A stretch of DNA of 64,000 nucleotides from Trachythela sp. YZ-2020. Lineage: Eukaryota > Cnidaria > Anthozoa > Malacalcyonacea > Clavulariidae. The stretch lies in NCBI GenBank assembly GCA_016169945.1, contig JADLSH010000393.1, forward strand, positions 11,135,501 through 11,199,500, given 5' to 3'. Position 1 is the stretch's first letter; every line of letters begins with the position of its first letter. A program made the translations under genes and the position numbers. This document shows positions 1 to 11,638 of this stretch, in pieces. The notes under the pieces are model-generated. The model was not told the DNA's origin and ran no database searches. It was given only the letters and a program-made list of their open reading frames with translations.

Positions 1-770
1 TGACACTGTCTATAAGGCCAAATAATATACGAATCGTTTAATTTAAATAGGACAAGCTATAACAATGTCCATCAATGACAATGTTATTAACCTATAACGC
101 TAAGCACATAGCGTCAGTTTCACATTCCATATTGGAGTGTCTGGACTAATCTTATGAATGAAATATACCATTTCACAAAACCTTTAATACAATTATTTAT
201 AGCAAAATGCATGCAAGTTCTAATCTTACACCTATTTTATTTACAGTGACGTCGTGTATTAATATACACGCAATTCAAGAATATTTTCTTGCCGAAATTG
301 AACAATTTTTCTTTCCTGCTCATCTTATGACTTATACAGAAAGATATGTATCCCGGACTCGATTCACAAATGTTTAAAATTCATTTCCCTATGTTTTCTA
401 TACCGTTTTCTACTCGTCTCTCAACATAGACAACAACATACTTATTACTTGTTTAGTCAAATTTCGGAATATGGCATCATAAACATATATTTTGTTTTAA
501 TCCGTGATCATTCATGATGATTTTAAACATGAAGGTATAATGAAAATTATGGAACATATATCACATTATGTTTGCTATTTTTATGGCTGGTTTAATTTAC
601 CACATGAAGTTGAAAATGTGACATTAGCCGGAAATATACAGCTTGTTGCCTGTTGGGTACTTCTTATAAATTTAAAATGTTTTAGCACTCGTTATAGTTG
701 TACTTTCATTAATGTGTTATTTTCCCTATTTTATGTTAACAAGAAACTTAGTAACCTGGAAGAATCTTAC
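1..770. other. AT-rich span without a recognised gene
   Basis: Both strands are broken by frequent stops. The longest reading frame (504-794, plus strand) has no recognisable motif and an AT-driven composition. If the exon at 771-858 is real, this stretch is its first intron on the minus strand. I could not find the next exon in it. Confidence 0.4.
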
Positions 771-858
771 CTTTACACTTGCGACATTTTATAACCTGGT
801 CTTTCGTTGCTCCAGCTTTTAACATCCCCTTCACCGTGTACTTTTCACAAACACCCAT
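771..858 (-). CDS. Candidate first coding exon of a gene running off the left edge
   Basis: Reading leftwards from an ATG at 858, 29 codons (starting MGVCEKYTVKGMLKAG and ending in a CRKCK motif) run without a stop into a consensus-like splice donor, G|GTAAGA, whose GT lies at 770-769. The exon therefore ends in phase 1. The composition is coding-like: lysine-rich, mixed codons, and a Cys-x-x-Cys pair at the end that could begin a zinc-binding or disulfide motif. Without splicing the frame stops after 36 codons, so it is either a first exon or a very small ORF. I do not recognise the protein. No downstream exon could be placed in 1-770. Confidence 0.4.
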
Positions 859-1325
859 TGTGTAATTGATTTATCTGAAGAGTTTCGATATTATCTCCAC
901 ACTCTTGTGTGTTTTATGAAGTCTTTAGATGCAGGAGAAAGAGACGCTTTCGAGATACTTCGCAACGGACTACCTGTAACCGCAAAACTTAATTTCCATA
1001 TGTCCCTGTTTGTCATTATACAATCGCCCGTTTTCATTGTATACTGCAGAAAAGCTTAGACCATTTAATGGGTATACCTACTGTATATATGGAACAACTA
1101 TATGAATAAATGTACAGCATTTTCTGCTGTTTATTTTTTTATAGTGTGTGTTTTTGAAATAATTATGAGATATATAACGATTGAAACTTTTTGTCAGGGA
1201 CCGCGGAGCACGGGTTCTTTAGCCCCCCCCCCCAATAATTTGTCATACATCTTGTGATTTCTAGTAGAATACACATAGACATGTCATGGTCATAGTGAAA
1301 CACATTAGAATTTTTCACAACCATA
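859..1325. other. Upstream flank of the candidate minus-strand exon
   Basis: No reading frame or element is recognised here. An 11-base C run lies at 1223-1233. If the exon at 771-858 is genuine, its promoter and 5' leader should lie here. Confidence 0.3.
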
Positions 1326-2189
1326 AGCCCGGCGCACACTAGTGCAAGTTGTACGCACAGATGTCATTCGTGACCAATTACGTGCGACGAAAATCCTAGT
1401 GTGCGGGGAAAATATACAGGATTTTTGTCACTCGTGTCGTGAACAACAAATATCAAACGTGTTTGATATTTTCTGTCATTCGTGACAAAAATTCCTCGCA
1501 GCAAAGAAGTGCGCATGCGTGTTATTTCCCAAAACAACATGGCGGATAGTGAACAAACACTTGCAGCTAGCGATAGGAATTGCGGCGGGCATTTGCCTGA
1601 CTATAGTTAAGTCAAATACTTATAAAATAAACCTTTCCCACCTCCAACCCTTAACCTAACCCTAACCAGAAATGTCTGAAAAGGAATTTTGGGGTTAAAA
1701 CAAGTCGGAAAAAATTATTTGAAAGAAAAAATAATTTAAGTGAGAAAAAAGTTTTGGCCGGGATTGACCGGGCTTGAACAGCCGCTCTAAGAAACTGTAG
1801 CCAGCGCACGCCCTAAACCACTACGCCACCGACTAGCTCGCTGAATGCAATAAACCACTATATATAATGCTAAATATACCGCCTTTCTAGTCATTTAAAG
1901 AACGAAGAATATTGACCAATGAACGCCCGCCGCAATTCCTATCGCTAGCTGCAAGTGTTTGTTCACTATCCGCCATGTTGTTTTGGGAAATAACACGCAT
2001 GCGCACTTCTTTGCTGCGAGGAATTTTTGTCACGAATGACAGAAAATATCAAACACGTTTGATATTTGTTGTTCACGACACGAGTGACAAAAATCCTGTA
2101 TATTTTCCCCGCACACTAGGATTTTCGTCGCACGTAATTGGTCACGAATGACATCTGTGCGTACAACTTGCACTAGTGTGCGCCGGGCT
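1326..2189. mobile_element. Foldback DNA element with 266-bp arms
   Basis: The first and last 266 bases (1326-1591 and 1924-2189) are nearly perfect inverted copies that begin AGCCCGGCGCACACTAGTGC. A 3-base ATA flanks both ends (1323-1325 and 2190-2192) and reads as a target duplication. The 332-bp middle encodes no transposase and holds a tRNA-like SINE head. It is therefore a non-autonomous element. The 3-base duplication would suit a Harbinger-type mover, but the family is not proven. Confidence 0.85.
1755..1846 (-). mobile_element. tRNA-derived SINE head, inside the foldback element
   Basis: On the minus strand an A-box-like TGGCGTAGTGG (1818-1828) is followed about 40 bases later by a B-box-like GTTCAAGCC (1771-1779) and a CCCGG-type stem, as in a tRNA-related pol III promoter. 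Downstream on that strand comes an unrelated tail that includes TTAGGGTTAGG-like sequence near 1650-1675. This is typical of a SINE body. It sits in the unpaired centre of the foldback element. No clean SINE target duplication was found, so the tail end is undefined. Confidence 0.6.
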
Positions 2190-2193
2190 ATAA

Positions 2194-2231
2194 TGACGAG
2201 CCGTTGAACGGCGAAACATGCATGTCTGCAG
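2194..2231 (+). ncRNA. Partial hammerhead ribozyme copy
   Basis: This matches the complete copy at 2251-2294 from TGACGAG onward but lacks the first core base and the 5' strand of stem I. The sequence is interrupted just upstream by the right end of the foldback element. Its GTC cleavage position falls 63 bases before that of the next copy. Confidence 0.7.
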
Positions 2232-2250
2232 ATTTGACTATATATATAAG

Positions 2251-2294
2251 CTGCACTGACGAGCCGTTGAACGGCGAAACATGCATGTCTGCAG
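2251..2294 (+). ncRNA. Type I hammerhead ribozyme motif (copy 1)
   Basis: All conserved core elements are present in order: CTGACGA, a 4-bp stem II (GCCG/CGGC) closed by TTGAA, GAAA, a short palindromic stem III, and the GTC cleavage triplet (cut after 2289). Stem I is formed by CTGCA before the core and TGCAG after the cut. Stem III (ACATGCATGT) is self-complementary, so a single molecule has only about two pairs with a 6-base loop while a dimer has a full helix. Minimal stem III is typical of hammerheads in retrozymes and Penelope-like elements. Four more identical 44-base copies lie elsewhere in the window on the minus strand. Confidence 0.92.
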
Positions 2295-2333
2295 ATTTGA
2301 CTATATATATATATACAGCCAATTCAATTAAGG

Positions 2334-2570
2334 TTGTCCTTTCAAAAGCGTAAACGATAAACTATGAGCGCACAATGGATGATGGGTTATTGTTTATTTA
2401 GACCAGTAAACTCGAAATTTTTTCTTTTAAACGATGTCTATAGGCATATAGAAAACTTACGATAGAAAACCAACTTGCTACAAAAGCCTCGAGTTTAATG
2501 ACCTAAATAGGCGATATCCTATCATCGTTTGATCGCTCAGAGTTTACGGTTCACGCTTTTGGAAAGACAA
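2334..2570. mobile_element. Small MITE in the left inverted end
   Basis: The right inverted end of the block reads through AAGGTTGTCTTTCC without interruption, whereas here about 237 extra bases lie between TTGTCCTTTC and GGAAAGACAA. The extra DNA has inverted ends around AAAAGCGT and ACGCTTTT. The right end thus serves as an approximate empty site. Confidence 0.6.
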
Positions 2571-2660
2571 CACTCTCCTCCGCAGAGGCTGTGAGCTATT
2601 AAAATAATTAGTCGTTTTTAATAGTGAGTTCTCGAGCATTTTCATTAGCCTTATACGAAG

Positions 2661-3225
2661 TTAATGAAGTTTAATATGTTGAAATATATCATAAAATACT
2701 TTGGGCAACAGGCAACTTTAGCAAGACAACAAACACAACAGACGCATTTTGTGGCATATATTTTGGGCAAGGAAGTGCTCGAACAGTCTAGAGGCTCTAA
2801 CTAACCTAAGTTTTACCTAGAGGAACAGGAGGACCTCTAGGTTGCAGAGGGGGTGAGCCAGCTCTGTGCATGTTGTTCAGTGGGTTGAGGCCTGATGGTC
2901 TAGAGACCACCATTGGTTATACTGAGACAGTAAGGGCTCTCAAGACCTGACAGAGCATGCAAAAACTGTAGGTTTTTCTAGAGGAACAGGTGGACCTCTA
3001 GATAACAGGGGAACAGGCGGACCCCCGTTCAGGTCAGTCAGCTCGTTGAAATTGAGTCCTAGTTGGACTGGTGACCAACCATTGGTGCAGGGTACTCAAC
3101 TATGTATGACTGACCCATCGAGTCTCTAGGTCAGGTAATTAGGTCGCATTTTCGACCTGAATGACCTGTAAAATGCACTTCACGTGGCGAAGTGTTGTCC
3201 CAAAGGACAGCACTTCCCTGCCATT
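2661..3225. repeat. Hairpin-chain repeat, copy 1
   Basis: About 565 bases contain a string of short inverted repeats. ACCTAGAGG pairs with CCTCTAGGT around GAACAGGAGGA (2815-2842), followed by CTAGAGG/CCTCTAG around GAACAGGTGGA, GGGG/CCCC around GAACAGGCGGA, AGGTCG/CGACCT, CACTTC/GAAGTG and GTGTTGTCC/GGACAGCAC. The core GGAACAGGNGGACC is reused in three successive hairpins. The copies at 3805-4366 and 7621-8183 are almost identical. No reading frame is seen. Confidence 0.7.
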
Positions 3226-3804
3226 ATTTATTTAATTCAATTATTTGAACAATTTGGTTACAAATTTACAAGTTACATATAGGTGACTAGGAATATATTT
3301 GAGCATGTAGATTCGATCGATATATCAGTACTCGGATCTGCCTATGGGGAGGTGGGTGGGTTTTTTTTGAGTTACAAGGTTTGATACCTTGAAACAAACT
3401 TTGAAAAATTTCACTAGCATTGTTTACACACTGAACTGAAATCTTGCGAATGCGCGGCAGACACATAAACTGTACCCAAATGTTTTTAATACAAAGAGGA
3501 CCATTGTATGCATGATGGTGACAGCTATCTTTAGGAGAGCTTTTGATTGGTTAGGCCCAAGTTTGCATCAGTTGTTCACATGCTAAGTTGCCAAAGTTCA
3601 ATTTCTTATCATATTTTATATTTATTAACAGGACACGGGAATAAACGCCTTGTTCTATCAAGGTATTGTTTGAGCTTTCCCTGAGCTACATTTGGTGCAT
3701 GCACTAATTGTGTTGACAGACTGGCAAGGTCTTAGGGCAAATGGAATCTTCTTGAACATATTACTTCATTAACCGCAATTTATTGCTTTGCATAAATTGA
3801 ATAT

Positions 3805-4366
3805 TTAATGAAGTTTAATATGTTGAAATATATCATAAAATACTTTGTGCAACAGGCAACTTTAGCAAGACAACAAACACAACAGACGCATTTTGTGGCA
3901 TATATTTTGGGCAAGGAAGTGCTCGAACAGTCTAGAGGCTCTAACTAACCTAAGTTTTACCTAGAGGAACAGGAGGACCTCTAGGTTGCAGAGGGGGTGA
4001 GCCAGCTCTGTGCATGTTGTTCAGTGGGTTGAGGCCTGATGGTCTAGAGACCACCATTGGTTATACTGAGACAGTAAGGGCTCTCAAGACCTGACAGAGC
4101 ATGCAAAAACTGTAGGTTTTTCTAGAGGAACAGGTGGACCTCTAGATAACAGGGGAACAGGCGGACCCCGTTCAGGTAAGTCAGCTCGTTGAAATTGAGT
4201 CCTAGTTGGACTGGTGACCAACCATTGGTGCAGGGTACTCAACTATGTATGACTGGCCCATCGAGTCTCTAGGTCAGGTAATTAGGTCGCATTTTCGACC
4301 TGAATGACCTGTAAAATGCACTTCACGTGGCGAAGTGTTGTCCCAAAGGACAGCACTTCCTGCCAT
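3805..4366. repeat. Hairpin-chain repeat, copy 2
   Basis: This is almost identical to 2661-3225, with the same series of hairpins and the GGAACAGGNGGACC core. One small deletion in the CGGACCCC segment weakens the third hairpin. Confidence 0.7.
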
Positions 4367-5679
4367 TAATTACAATCTGTACGAAGTACATATTGTCATT
4401 TCCGCCACGGGAAGCCGAGCCGAGTTTATTAATTACGCATATTTATAAAAATGCGTGGAGCAGTAAAATGATGAAAGCGTAATTACAGAAATGGGTTTCG
4501 GAAGTCGAAGCTGTAGAAACAGTTTGTAGCTTTTGAACCAGTTGAATTTTTCTTATTTATGTTGGTTTTGCCCTTTGATGCATCGATATATTCTGACTTT
4601 CATGTATATTATAAAATGTGTAAAAACCGAAACAAACGGCGAACATAAATTATGTACTTGGTTGCTATTACGAAGACCCATTTCGAAAGTAATTTTTCAT
4701 CAGTTATTACTCCATGCTCAAAAGGAAACGTGCGTATCTAAGTGCGAGAAGGAAATCGAAAAGCTGAGGGCTAATATTAGAATGCCGTGCACATGATGCC
4801 AACACTTATGCTAAGGCTGGATAATCAGGGAGGCCAGAAAACCTGCAGTACAGAAAAACCTGGGTAGGGCCAAGACCTCAAGCAGCTTCCCCACATAGCT
4901 CCACTATCTTTACAAATCAAAGAAGTATCGCCATCTACATTACACAGCATCATGCCAAGTATGATAGACAGTGTCCGGACGAAAAGCATGGAATTGATTG
5001 CATTAATGACTTTTAACCTGCAAGTTTAAATTATGCAAGCGCCAAGATTGTAAGTTTAAACTACAGTACAAAATTTTGCGTTGTAAACTAGCTGAGCCCC
5101 AGTACTAATTTCATTCTCGCAATGCATGCAGTAATGCGAACAATAAATATATACAACAAATGCACTAGAGTTCATAATTTAGTTGGGAACGATGATGCAG
5201 CAAATCAGGATTGACGTGGAATTCAGGAATTAACATCGCCAGGTTTCATTCATATCTGTACTTCGTGCTTTACTTCGTCTTACTAACAACGAGAAAACGG
5301 AAAGAAAACAAGTACCCTGCGGTGGGGAATTTGGTGAAAGGGGGGGATTTTATGTACCAATGAATATCTATACCAAAGTATCGAGTAACATTTTACAGTG
5401 CCTGGGTTGTTTGTGTTATTGTGTGATAGTATACAAAGTAGCTGTTGACAGATTTCCTGGGAATTAGGAAATTATAAGGACGGAAATGTTTTGATGTTCA
5501 TATCGGTCACGCAAACTCAAGCGCTGGAACGTATGTGGCATGCAGTAACAGAAAGTTATAGTAAAAGAAAATATTTGAAATACATTGTTTAGAGTCGACA
5601 TGAACCATCATGATAGGACAGTTGCATACAATTTGTGCCACATCCTCTGGCTTTAGACACATTGTGACTAATGACACTC

Positions 5680-6600
5680 GTAGCAATATACCAGACAAGA
5701 GCTATTATAGTGGTCATATTAATGGTTTTAAATTCGAAGTTTGATAGGTAGAGCCTTGTAGCACCATACACCAGACAAGAGTAGATTCATGTATCGGATC
5801 ATACTAGTAGGTATGAAAATTGAGATAGGTAGCACAATACACAAAGCACGAGGCTCATAGCACTATACCAGACAATATTAGTATATTCATGTATAGGATC
5901 ATATTAAAAGCTATAAATTCAAGTTGCGATAGCTAGCTTAAAACCCTAAAACATGAGACTCATAAGCACTAGACCAGATAAGAGTATATTCATGTATAGG
6001 AGCAAATTAAAGGTTATAAATTCAGGTTGAGATAATTAGCATAGAAAACGCAGAAAAAGCTAAACAGGGACCCATAGCACTAGACCTGACAACTAGTACA
6101 TTCATGTATAGGATCATATTAAAAGCTCGAAATTTGAGTTGCGATAAGTAGCATAGTACGTCAAACACGAGACTCTAGCACTATACCAGACAAGAGTATA
6201 TATAGTCAGGTATAGGATCCTATTGAAAGCTAGTCAAGCTAGAGTTGAGATAAATAGCGTAATACACTATAAAACATACCAAATACCAAACATCAGACTC
6301 GTATAGCACTATACCAAGCAAGAGTATATAGGATCATGTATTCAGGTTTTGGATCATATTACAAGCTAAGAGCTAGAAATTCGAGTTTAGATAAGTAGCA
6401 TAATGCACTAAACATACTAAACATGAGATTCATAGCACTATACCAGACAAGAGTATATATTCAGGTATATAGGATCATATTAAAAGCTAAAAATTCGAGG
6501 TGAGATAAGTATAAATAATACGCTAAACCTGAAACTCATAGCGCTAAACCAGACAGGAGTATATTGCTATATTCATGCATGTAGAGGATCATATTAAAAC
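5680..6600. repeat. Diverged minisatellite, about 9 copies of roughly 105 bp
   Basis: The phrase ACCAGACAAGAG, followed by TATTCATGTATAGGATCATATTA and GAGATAAGTAGCATA-like sequence, recurs at about 5690, 5770, 5870, 5972, 6085, 6186, 6310, 6442 and 6549. Spacing varies from 80 to 130 bases. Stops occur in all frames. Confidence 0.8.
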
Positions 6601-6707
6601 ATTTAGTCTAGTCTAGATAAATAGCATACTGTAACACGTGAAAAGTACACCTATAGTTATAACAATAAGAAACGAACTCACTCGGTTTTGGGGTCCCAGA
6701 AATAAGA

Positions 6708-7134
6708 TTAAGAGCGACAGCGATTTCCCAGGTTCAGAACAGAGGGAGCTTGTACATGTGAGGGAAAAACAATCTCGTGCCGAGATGAAGAACTACGCCG
6801 GCCGTTCTTGAGTAGGTAAAACATATTGTTCCTGACTGGGCCATTTGTCCCAGGCCTGGTGGTTACATCGCAATGCAAGCGGTCCTCTTCAAATTGCGTG
6901 ATTTCCATATGGAAGTCTGAATATGAAAGGTACGCCAGCCGTTCTGGTGTAGGGAATAAACCTATATTGTTCACAACTTGACAATTTGTCTCTGATATTG
7001 GTGGTTGTACCGCAGCGTAACCGATCCTCTTGAACTTGTGTAACATTGCGCAAATTCCACATGGTCTTCCGCTGAGGTTCGAACCAAGATTTGTTATTCT
7101 TTCCATCCAAAAGCCTTATAGCCTTTGCTCTCAA
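6708..7134 (-). pseudogene. Broken copy of the 141-codon frame in copy A
   Basis: This is the counterpart of the continuous frame at 10531-10956. A one-base difference near 6955 (an extra G in GTAGGGAATAAACC) splits it into two overlapping frames (6889-7134 and 6708-7106). Otherwise the sequence is nearly unchanged. Confidence 0.5.
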
Positions 7135-7620
7135 CGTAATCTTTACATGTTTTGCTAGGTTGTTTTTTTTGTTTGGTTTTTTTTTGAGTTACAAGGTTTG
7201 ATACCTTGAAACAAACTTTGAAAAATTTCACTAGCATTGTTTACACACTGACTGAAATCTTGCGAATGCGCGGCATACACATAAACTGTACCCAAATGTT
7301 TTTAATACAAAGAGGACCATTGTATGCATGATGGTGACAGCTATCTTTAGGAGAGCTTTTGATTGGTTAGGCCCAAGTTTGCATCAGTTGTTCACATGCT
7401 AAGTTGCCAAAGTTCAATTTCTTATCATATTTTATATTTATTAACAGGACACGGGAATAAACGCCTTGTTCTATCAAGGTATTGTTTGAGCTTTCCCTGA
7501 GCTACATTTGGTGCATGCACTAATTGTGTTGACAGACTGGCAAGGTCTTAGGGCAAATGGAATCTTCTTGAACATATTACTTCATTAACCGCAATTTATT
7601 GCTTTGCATAAATTGAATAT

Positions 7621-8183
7621 TTAATGAAGTTTAATATGTTGAAATATATCATAAAATACTTTGTGCAACAGGCAACTTTAGCAAGACAACAAACACAACA
7701 GACGCATTTTGTGGCATATATTTTGGGCAAGGAAGTGCTCGAACAGTCTAGAGGCTCTAACTAACCTAAGTTTTACCTAGAGGAACAGGAGGACCTCTAG
7801 GTTGCAGAGGGGGTGAGCCAGCTCTGTGCATGTTGTTCAGTGGGTTGAGGCCTGATGGTCTAGAGACCACCATTGGTTATACTGAGACAGTAAGGGCTCT
7901 CAAGACCTGACAGAGCAAGCAAAACTGTAGGTTTTTCTAGAGGAACAGGTGGACCTCTAGATAACAGGGGAACAGGCGGACCCCCGTTCAGGTCAGTCAG
8001 CTCGTTGAAATTGAGTCCTAGTTGGACTGGTGACCAACCATTGGTGCAGGGTACTCAACTATGTATGACTGGCCCATCGAGTCTCTAGGTCAGGTAATTA
8101 GGTCGCATTTTCGACCTGAATGACCTGTAAAATGCACTTCACGTGGCGAAGTGTTGTCCCAAAGGACAGCACTTCCCTGCCAT
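7621..8183. repeat. Hairpin-chain repeat, copy 3
   Basis: This is the third copy of the structured segment of 2661-3225. The hairpins ACCTAGAGG/CCTCTAGGT, AGGTCG/CGACCT and GTGTTGTCC/GGACAGCAC are all preserved. Confidence 0.7.
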
Positions 8184-9499
8184 TAATTACAATCTGTACG
8201 AAGTACATATTGTCATTTCCGCCACGGGAAGCCGAGCCGAGTTTATTAATTACGCATATTTATAAAAATGCGTGGGAGCAGTAAAATGATGAAAGCGTAA
8301 TTACAGAAATGGGTTTCGGAAGTCGAAGCTGTAGAAACAGTTTGTAGCTTTTGAACCAGTTGAATTTTTCTTATTTATGTTGGTTTTGCCCTTTGATGCA
8401 TCGATATATTCTGACTTTCATGTATATTATAAAATGTGTAAAAACCGAAACAAACGGCGAACATAAATTATGTACTTGGTTGCTATTACGAAGACCCATT
8501 TCGAAAGTAATTTTTCATCAGTTATTACTCCATGCTCAAAAGGAAACGTGCGTATCTAAGTGCGAGAAGGAAATCGAAAAGCTGAGGGCTAATATTAGAA
8601 TGCCGTGCACATGATGCCAACACTTATGCTAAGGCTGGATAATCAGGGAGGCCAGAAAAAACCTGCAGTACAGAAAAACCTGGGTAGGGCCAAGACCTCA
8701 AGCAGCTTCCCCACATAGCTCCACTATCTTTACAAATCAAAGAAGTATCGCCATCTACATTACACAGCATCATGCCAAGTATGATAGACAGTGTCCGGAC
8801 GAAAAGCATGGAATTGATTGCATTAATGACTTTTAACCTGCAAGTTTAAATTATGCAAGCGCCAAGATTGTAAGTTTAAACTACAGTACAAAATTTTGCG
8901 TTGTAAACTAGCTGAGCCCCAGTACTAATTTCATTCTCGCAATGCATGCAGTAATGCGAACAATAAATATATACAACAAATGCACTAGAGTTCATAATTT
9001 AGTTGGGAACGATGATGCAGCAAATCAGGGATTGACGTGGAATTCAGGAATTAACATCGCCAGGTTTCATTCATATCTGTACTTCGTGCTTTACTTCGTC
9101 TTACTAACAACGAGAAAACGGAAAGAAAACAAGTACCCTGCGGTGGGGAATTTGGTGAAAGGGGGGGATTTTATGTACCAATGAATATCTATACCAAAGT
9201 ATCGAGTAACATTTTACAGTGCCTGGGTTGTTTGTGTTATTGTGTGATAGTATACAAAGTAGCTGTTGACAGATTTCCTGGGAATTAGGAAATTATAAGG
9301 ACGGAAATGTTTTGATGTTCATATCGGTCACGCAAACTCAAGCGCTGGAACGTATGTGGCATGCAGTAACAGAAAGTTATAGTAAAAGAAAATATTTGAA
9401 ATACATTGTTTAGAGTCGACATGAACCATCATGATAGGACAGTTGCATACAATTTGTGCCACATCCTCTGGCTTTAGACACATTGTGACTAATGACACT

Positions 9500-10425
9500 C
9501 GTAGCAATATACCAGACAAGAGCTATTATAGTGGTCATATTAATGGTTTTAAATTCGAAGTTTGATAGGTAGAGCCTTGTAGCACCATACACCAGACAAG
9601 AGTAGATTCATGTATCGGATCATACTAGTAGGTATGAAAATTGAGATAGGTAGCACAATACACAAAGCACGAGGCTCATAGCACTATACCAGACAATATT
9701 AGTATATTCATGTATAGGATCATATTAAAAGCTATAAATTCAAGTTGCGATAGCTAGCTTAAAACCTAAAACATGAGACTCATAAGCACTAGACCAGATA
9801 AGAGTATATTCATGTATAGGAGCAAATTAAAGGTTATAAATTCAGGTTGAGATAATTAGCATAGAAAACGCAGAAAAAGCTAAACAGGGACCCATAGCAC
9901 TAGACCTGACAACTAGTACACATTCATGTATAGGATCATATTAAAAGCTCGAAATTTGAGTTGCGATAAGTAGCATAGTACGTCAAACACGAGACTCCTA
10001 GCACTATACCAGACAAGAGTATATATAGTCAGGTATAGGATCCTATTGAAAGCTAGTCAAGCTAGAGTTGAGATAAATAGCGTAATACACTATAAAACAT
10101 ACCAAATACCAAACATCAGACTCGTATAGCACTATACCAAGCAAGAGTATATAGGATCATGTATTCAGGTTTTGGATCATATTACAAGCTAAGAGCTAGA
10201 AATTCGAGTTTAGATAAGTAGCATAATGCACTAAACATACTAAACATGAGATTCATAGCACTATACCAGACAAGAGTATATATTCAGGTATATAGGATCA
10301 TATTAAAAGCTAAAAATTCGAGGTGAGATAAGTATAAATAATACGCTAAACCTGAAACTCATAGCGCTAAACCAGACAGGAGTATATTGCTATATTCATG
10401 CATGTAGAGGATCATATTAAAACAT
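9500..10425. repeat. Diverged minisatellite, second array
   Basis: This is the copy-B counterpart of 5680-6600, with the same nine ACCAGACAAGAG-type units in the same order. The array was therefore duplicated as part of the 3.82-kb unit. Confidence 0.8.
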
Positions 10426-10530
10426 TTAGTCTAGTCTAGATAAATAGCATGCTGTAACACGTGAAAAGTACACCTATAGTTATAACAATAAGAAACGAAC
10501 TCACTCGGTTTTGGGGTCCCAGAAATAAGA

Positions 10531-10956
10531 TTAAGAGCGACAGCGATTTCCCAGGTTCAGAACAGAGGGAGCTTGTACATGTGAGGGAAAAACAATCTCG
10601 TGCCGAGATGAAGAACTACGCCGGCCGTTCTTGAGTAGGTAAAACATATTGTTCCTGACTGGGCCATTTGTCCCAGGCCTGGTGGTTACATCGCAATGCA
10701 AGCGGTCCTCTTCAAATTGCGTGATTTCCATATGGAAGTCTGAATATGAAAGGTACGCCAGCCGTTCTGGTGTAGGAATAAACCTATATTGTTCACAACT
10801 TGACAATTTGTCTCTGATATTGGTGGTTGTACCGCAGCGTAACCGATCCTCTTGAACTTGTGTAACATTGCGCAAATTCCACATGGTCTTCCGCTGAGGT
10901 TCGAACCAAGATTTGTTATTCTTTCCATCCAAAAGCCTTATAGCCTTTGCTCTCAA
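10531..10956 (-). CDS. Unrecognised 141-codon frame with an internal repeat
   Basis: This is a continuous minus-strand frame in copy B. The protein shows two similar halves. Residues 24-66 include QVQEDRLRCGTTT...RFIPTPERLAY and residues 73-110 include QFEEDRLHCDVTT...NMFYLLKNGRR, so a stretch of about 45 residues was duplicated. It ends in a basic, serine-rich tail. No known domain, signal peptide or membrane segment is evident. A one-base difference breaks the same frame in copy A, so function is doubtful. It could be the remnant of an exon captured by the repeat block. Confidence 0.3.
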   Translation of the reverse strand: MRAKAIRLLDGKNNKSWFEPQRKTMWNLRNVTQVQEDRLRCGTTTNIRDKLSSCEQYRFIPTPERLAYLSYSDFHMEITQFEEDRLHCDVTTRPGTNGPVRNNMFYLLKNGRRSSSSRHEIVFPSHVQAPSVLNLGNRCRS

Positions 10957-11007
10957 CGTAATCTTTACATGTTTTGCTAGGTTGTTTTTTTTGTTTGGTT
11001 TTTTTTT

Positions 11008-11446
11008 GAGTTACAAGGTTTGATACCTTGAAACAAACTTTGAAAAATTTCACTAGCATTGTTTACACACTGACTGAAATCTTGCGAATGCGCGGCAGAC
11101 ACATAAACTGTACCCAAATGTTTTTAATACAAAGAGGACCATTGTATGCATGATGGTGACAGCTATCTTTAGGAGAGCTTTTGATTGGTTAGGCCCAAGT
11201 TTGCATCAGTTGTTCACATGCTAAGTTGCCAAAGTTCAATTTCTTATCATATTTTATATTTATTAACAGGACACGGGAATAAACGCCTTGTTCTATCAAG
11301 GTATTGTTTGAGCTTTCCCTGAGCTACATTTGGTGCATGCACTAATTGTGTTGACAGACTGGCAAGGTCTTAGGGCAAATGGAATCTTCTTGAACATATT
11401 ACTTCATTAACCGCAATTTATTGCTTTGCATAAATTGAATATTTTT
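11008..11446. repeat. Partial third copy of the 3.82-kb unit
   Basis: This matches 3369-3803 and 7186-7620 and then ends, after which about 65 bases of unique GC-richer sequence (GCGCGCGGGG near 11460) lead into the right inverted end of the block. Confidence 0.8.
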
Positions 11447-11638
11447 CAAGGAAATGTGAGCGCGCGGGGAAAGACGGGAAGGAGTCCCCCACCCTCGTCA
11501 AAACTTCGTGTAAGACTAATGAAAATGCTCGAGAACTCACTATTAAAAACGACTAATTATTTTTAATAGCTCACAGCCTCTGCGGAGGAGAGTGGAAAGA
11601 CAACCTTTATTGAATTAGCTGTATATATATAGTCAAAT

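Larger units (their letters stand above)
3369..7185. repeat. 3.82-kb tandem unit, copy A
   Basis: This copy runs from GAGTTACAAGG to the next GAGTTACAAGG at 7186 (3817 bp). The order within the unit is a 436-bp segment, the hairpin chain (3805-4366), a segment with a conserved 87-codon frame (4533-4796), a minisatellite (5680-6600) and a minus-strand frame (6708-7134). It differs from copy B by scattered single-base indels and substitutions only, so the duplication is recent or homogenised. Confidence 0.9.
7186..11007. repeat. 3.82-kb tandem unit, copy B
   Basis: This is the second full copy (3822 bp), nearly identical to 3369-7185 and in the same order. A partial third copy follows at 11008-11446 and stops after GCATAAATTGAATATTT. 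Confidence 0.9.

Noticed and set aside
504..794. 96-codon plus-strand frame
   Set aside because: AT-driven composition, no motif, and it overlaps the better-supported minus-strand exon.
4533..4796. 87-codon plus-strand frame, identical at 8351-8614
   Set aside because: Identity between copies follows from the recent 3.82-kb duplication. The protein shows no domain and no codon-level evidence, so I did not call it a gene.
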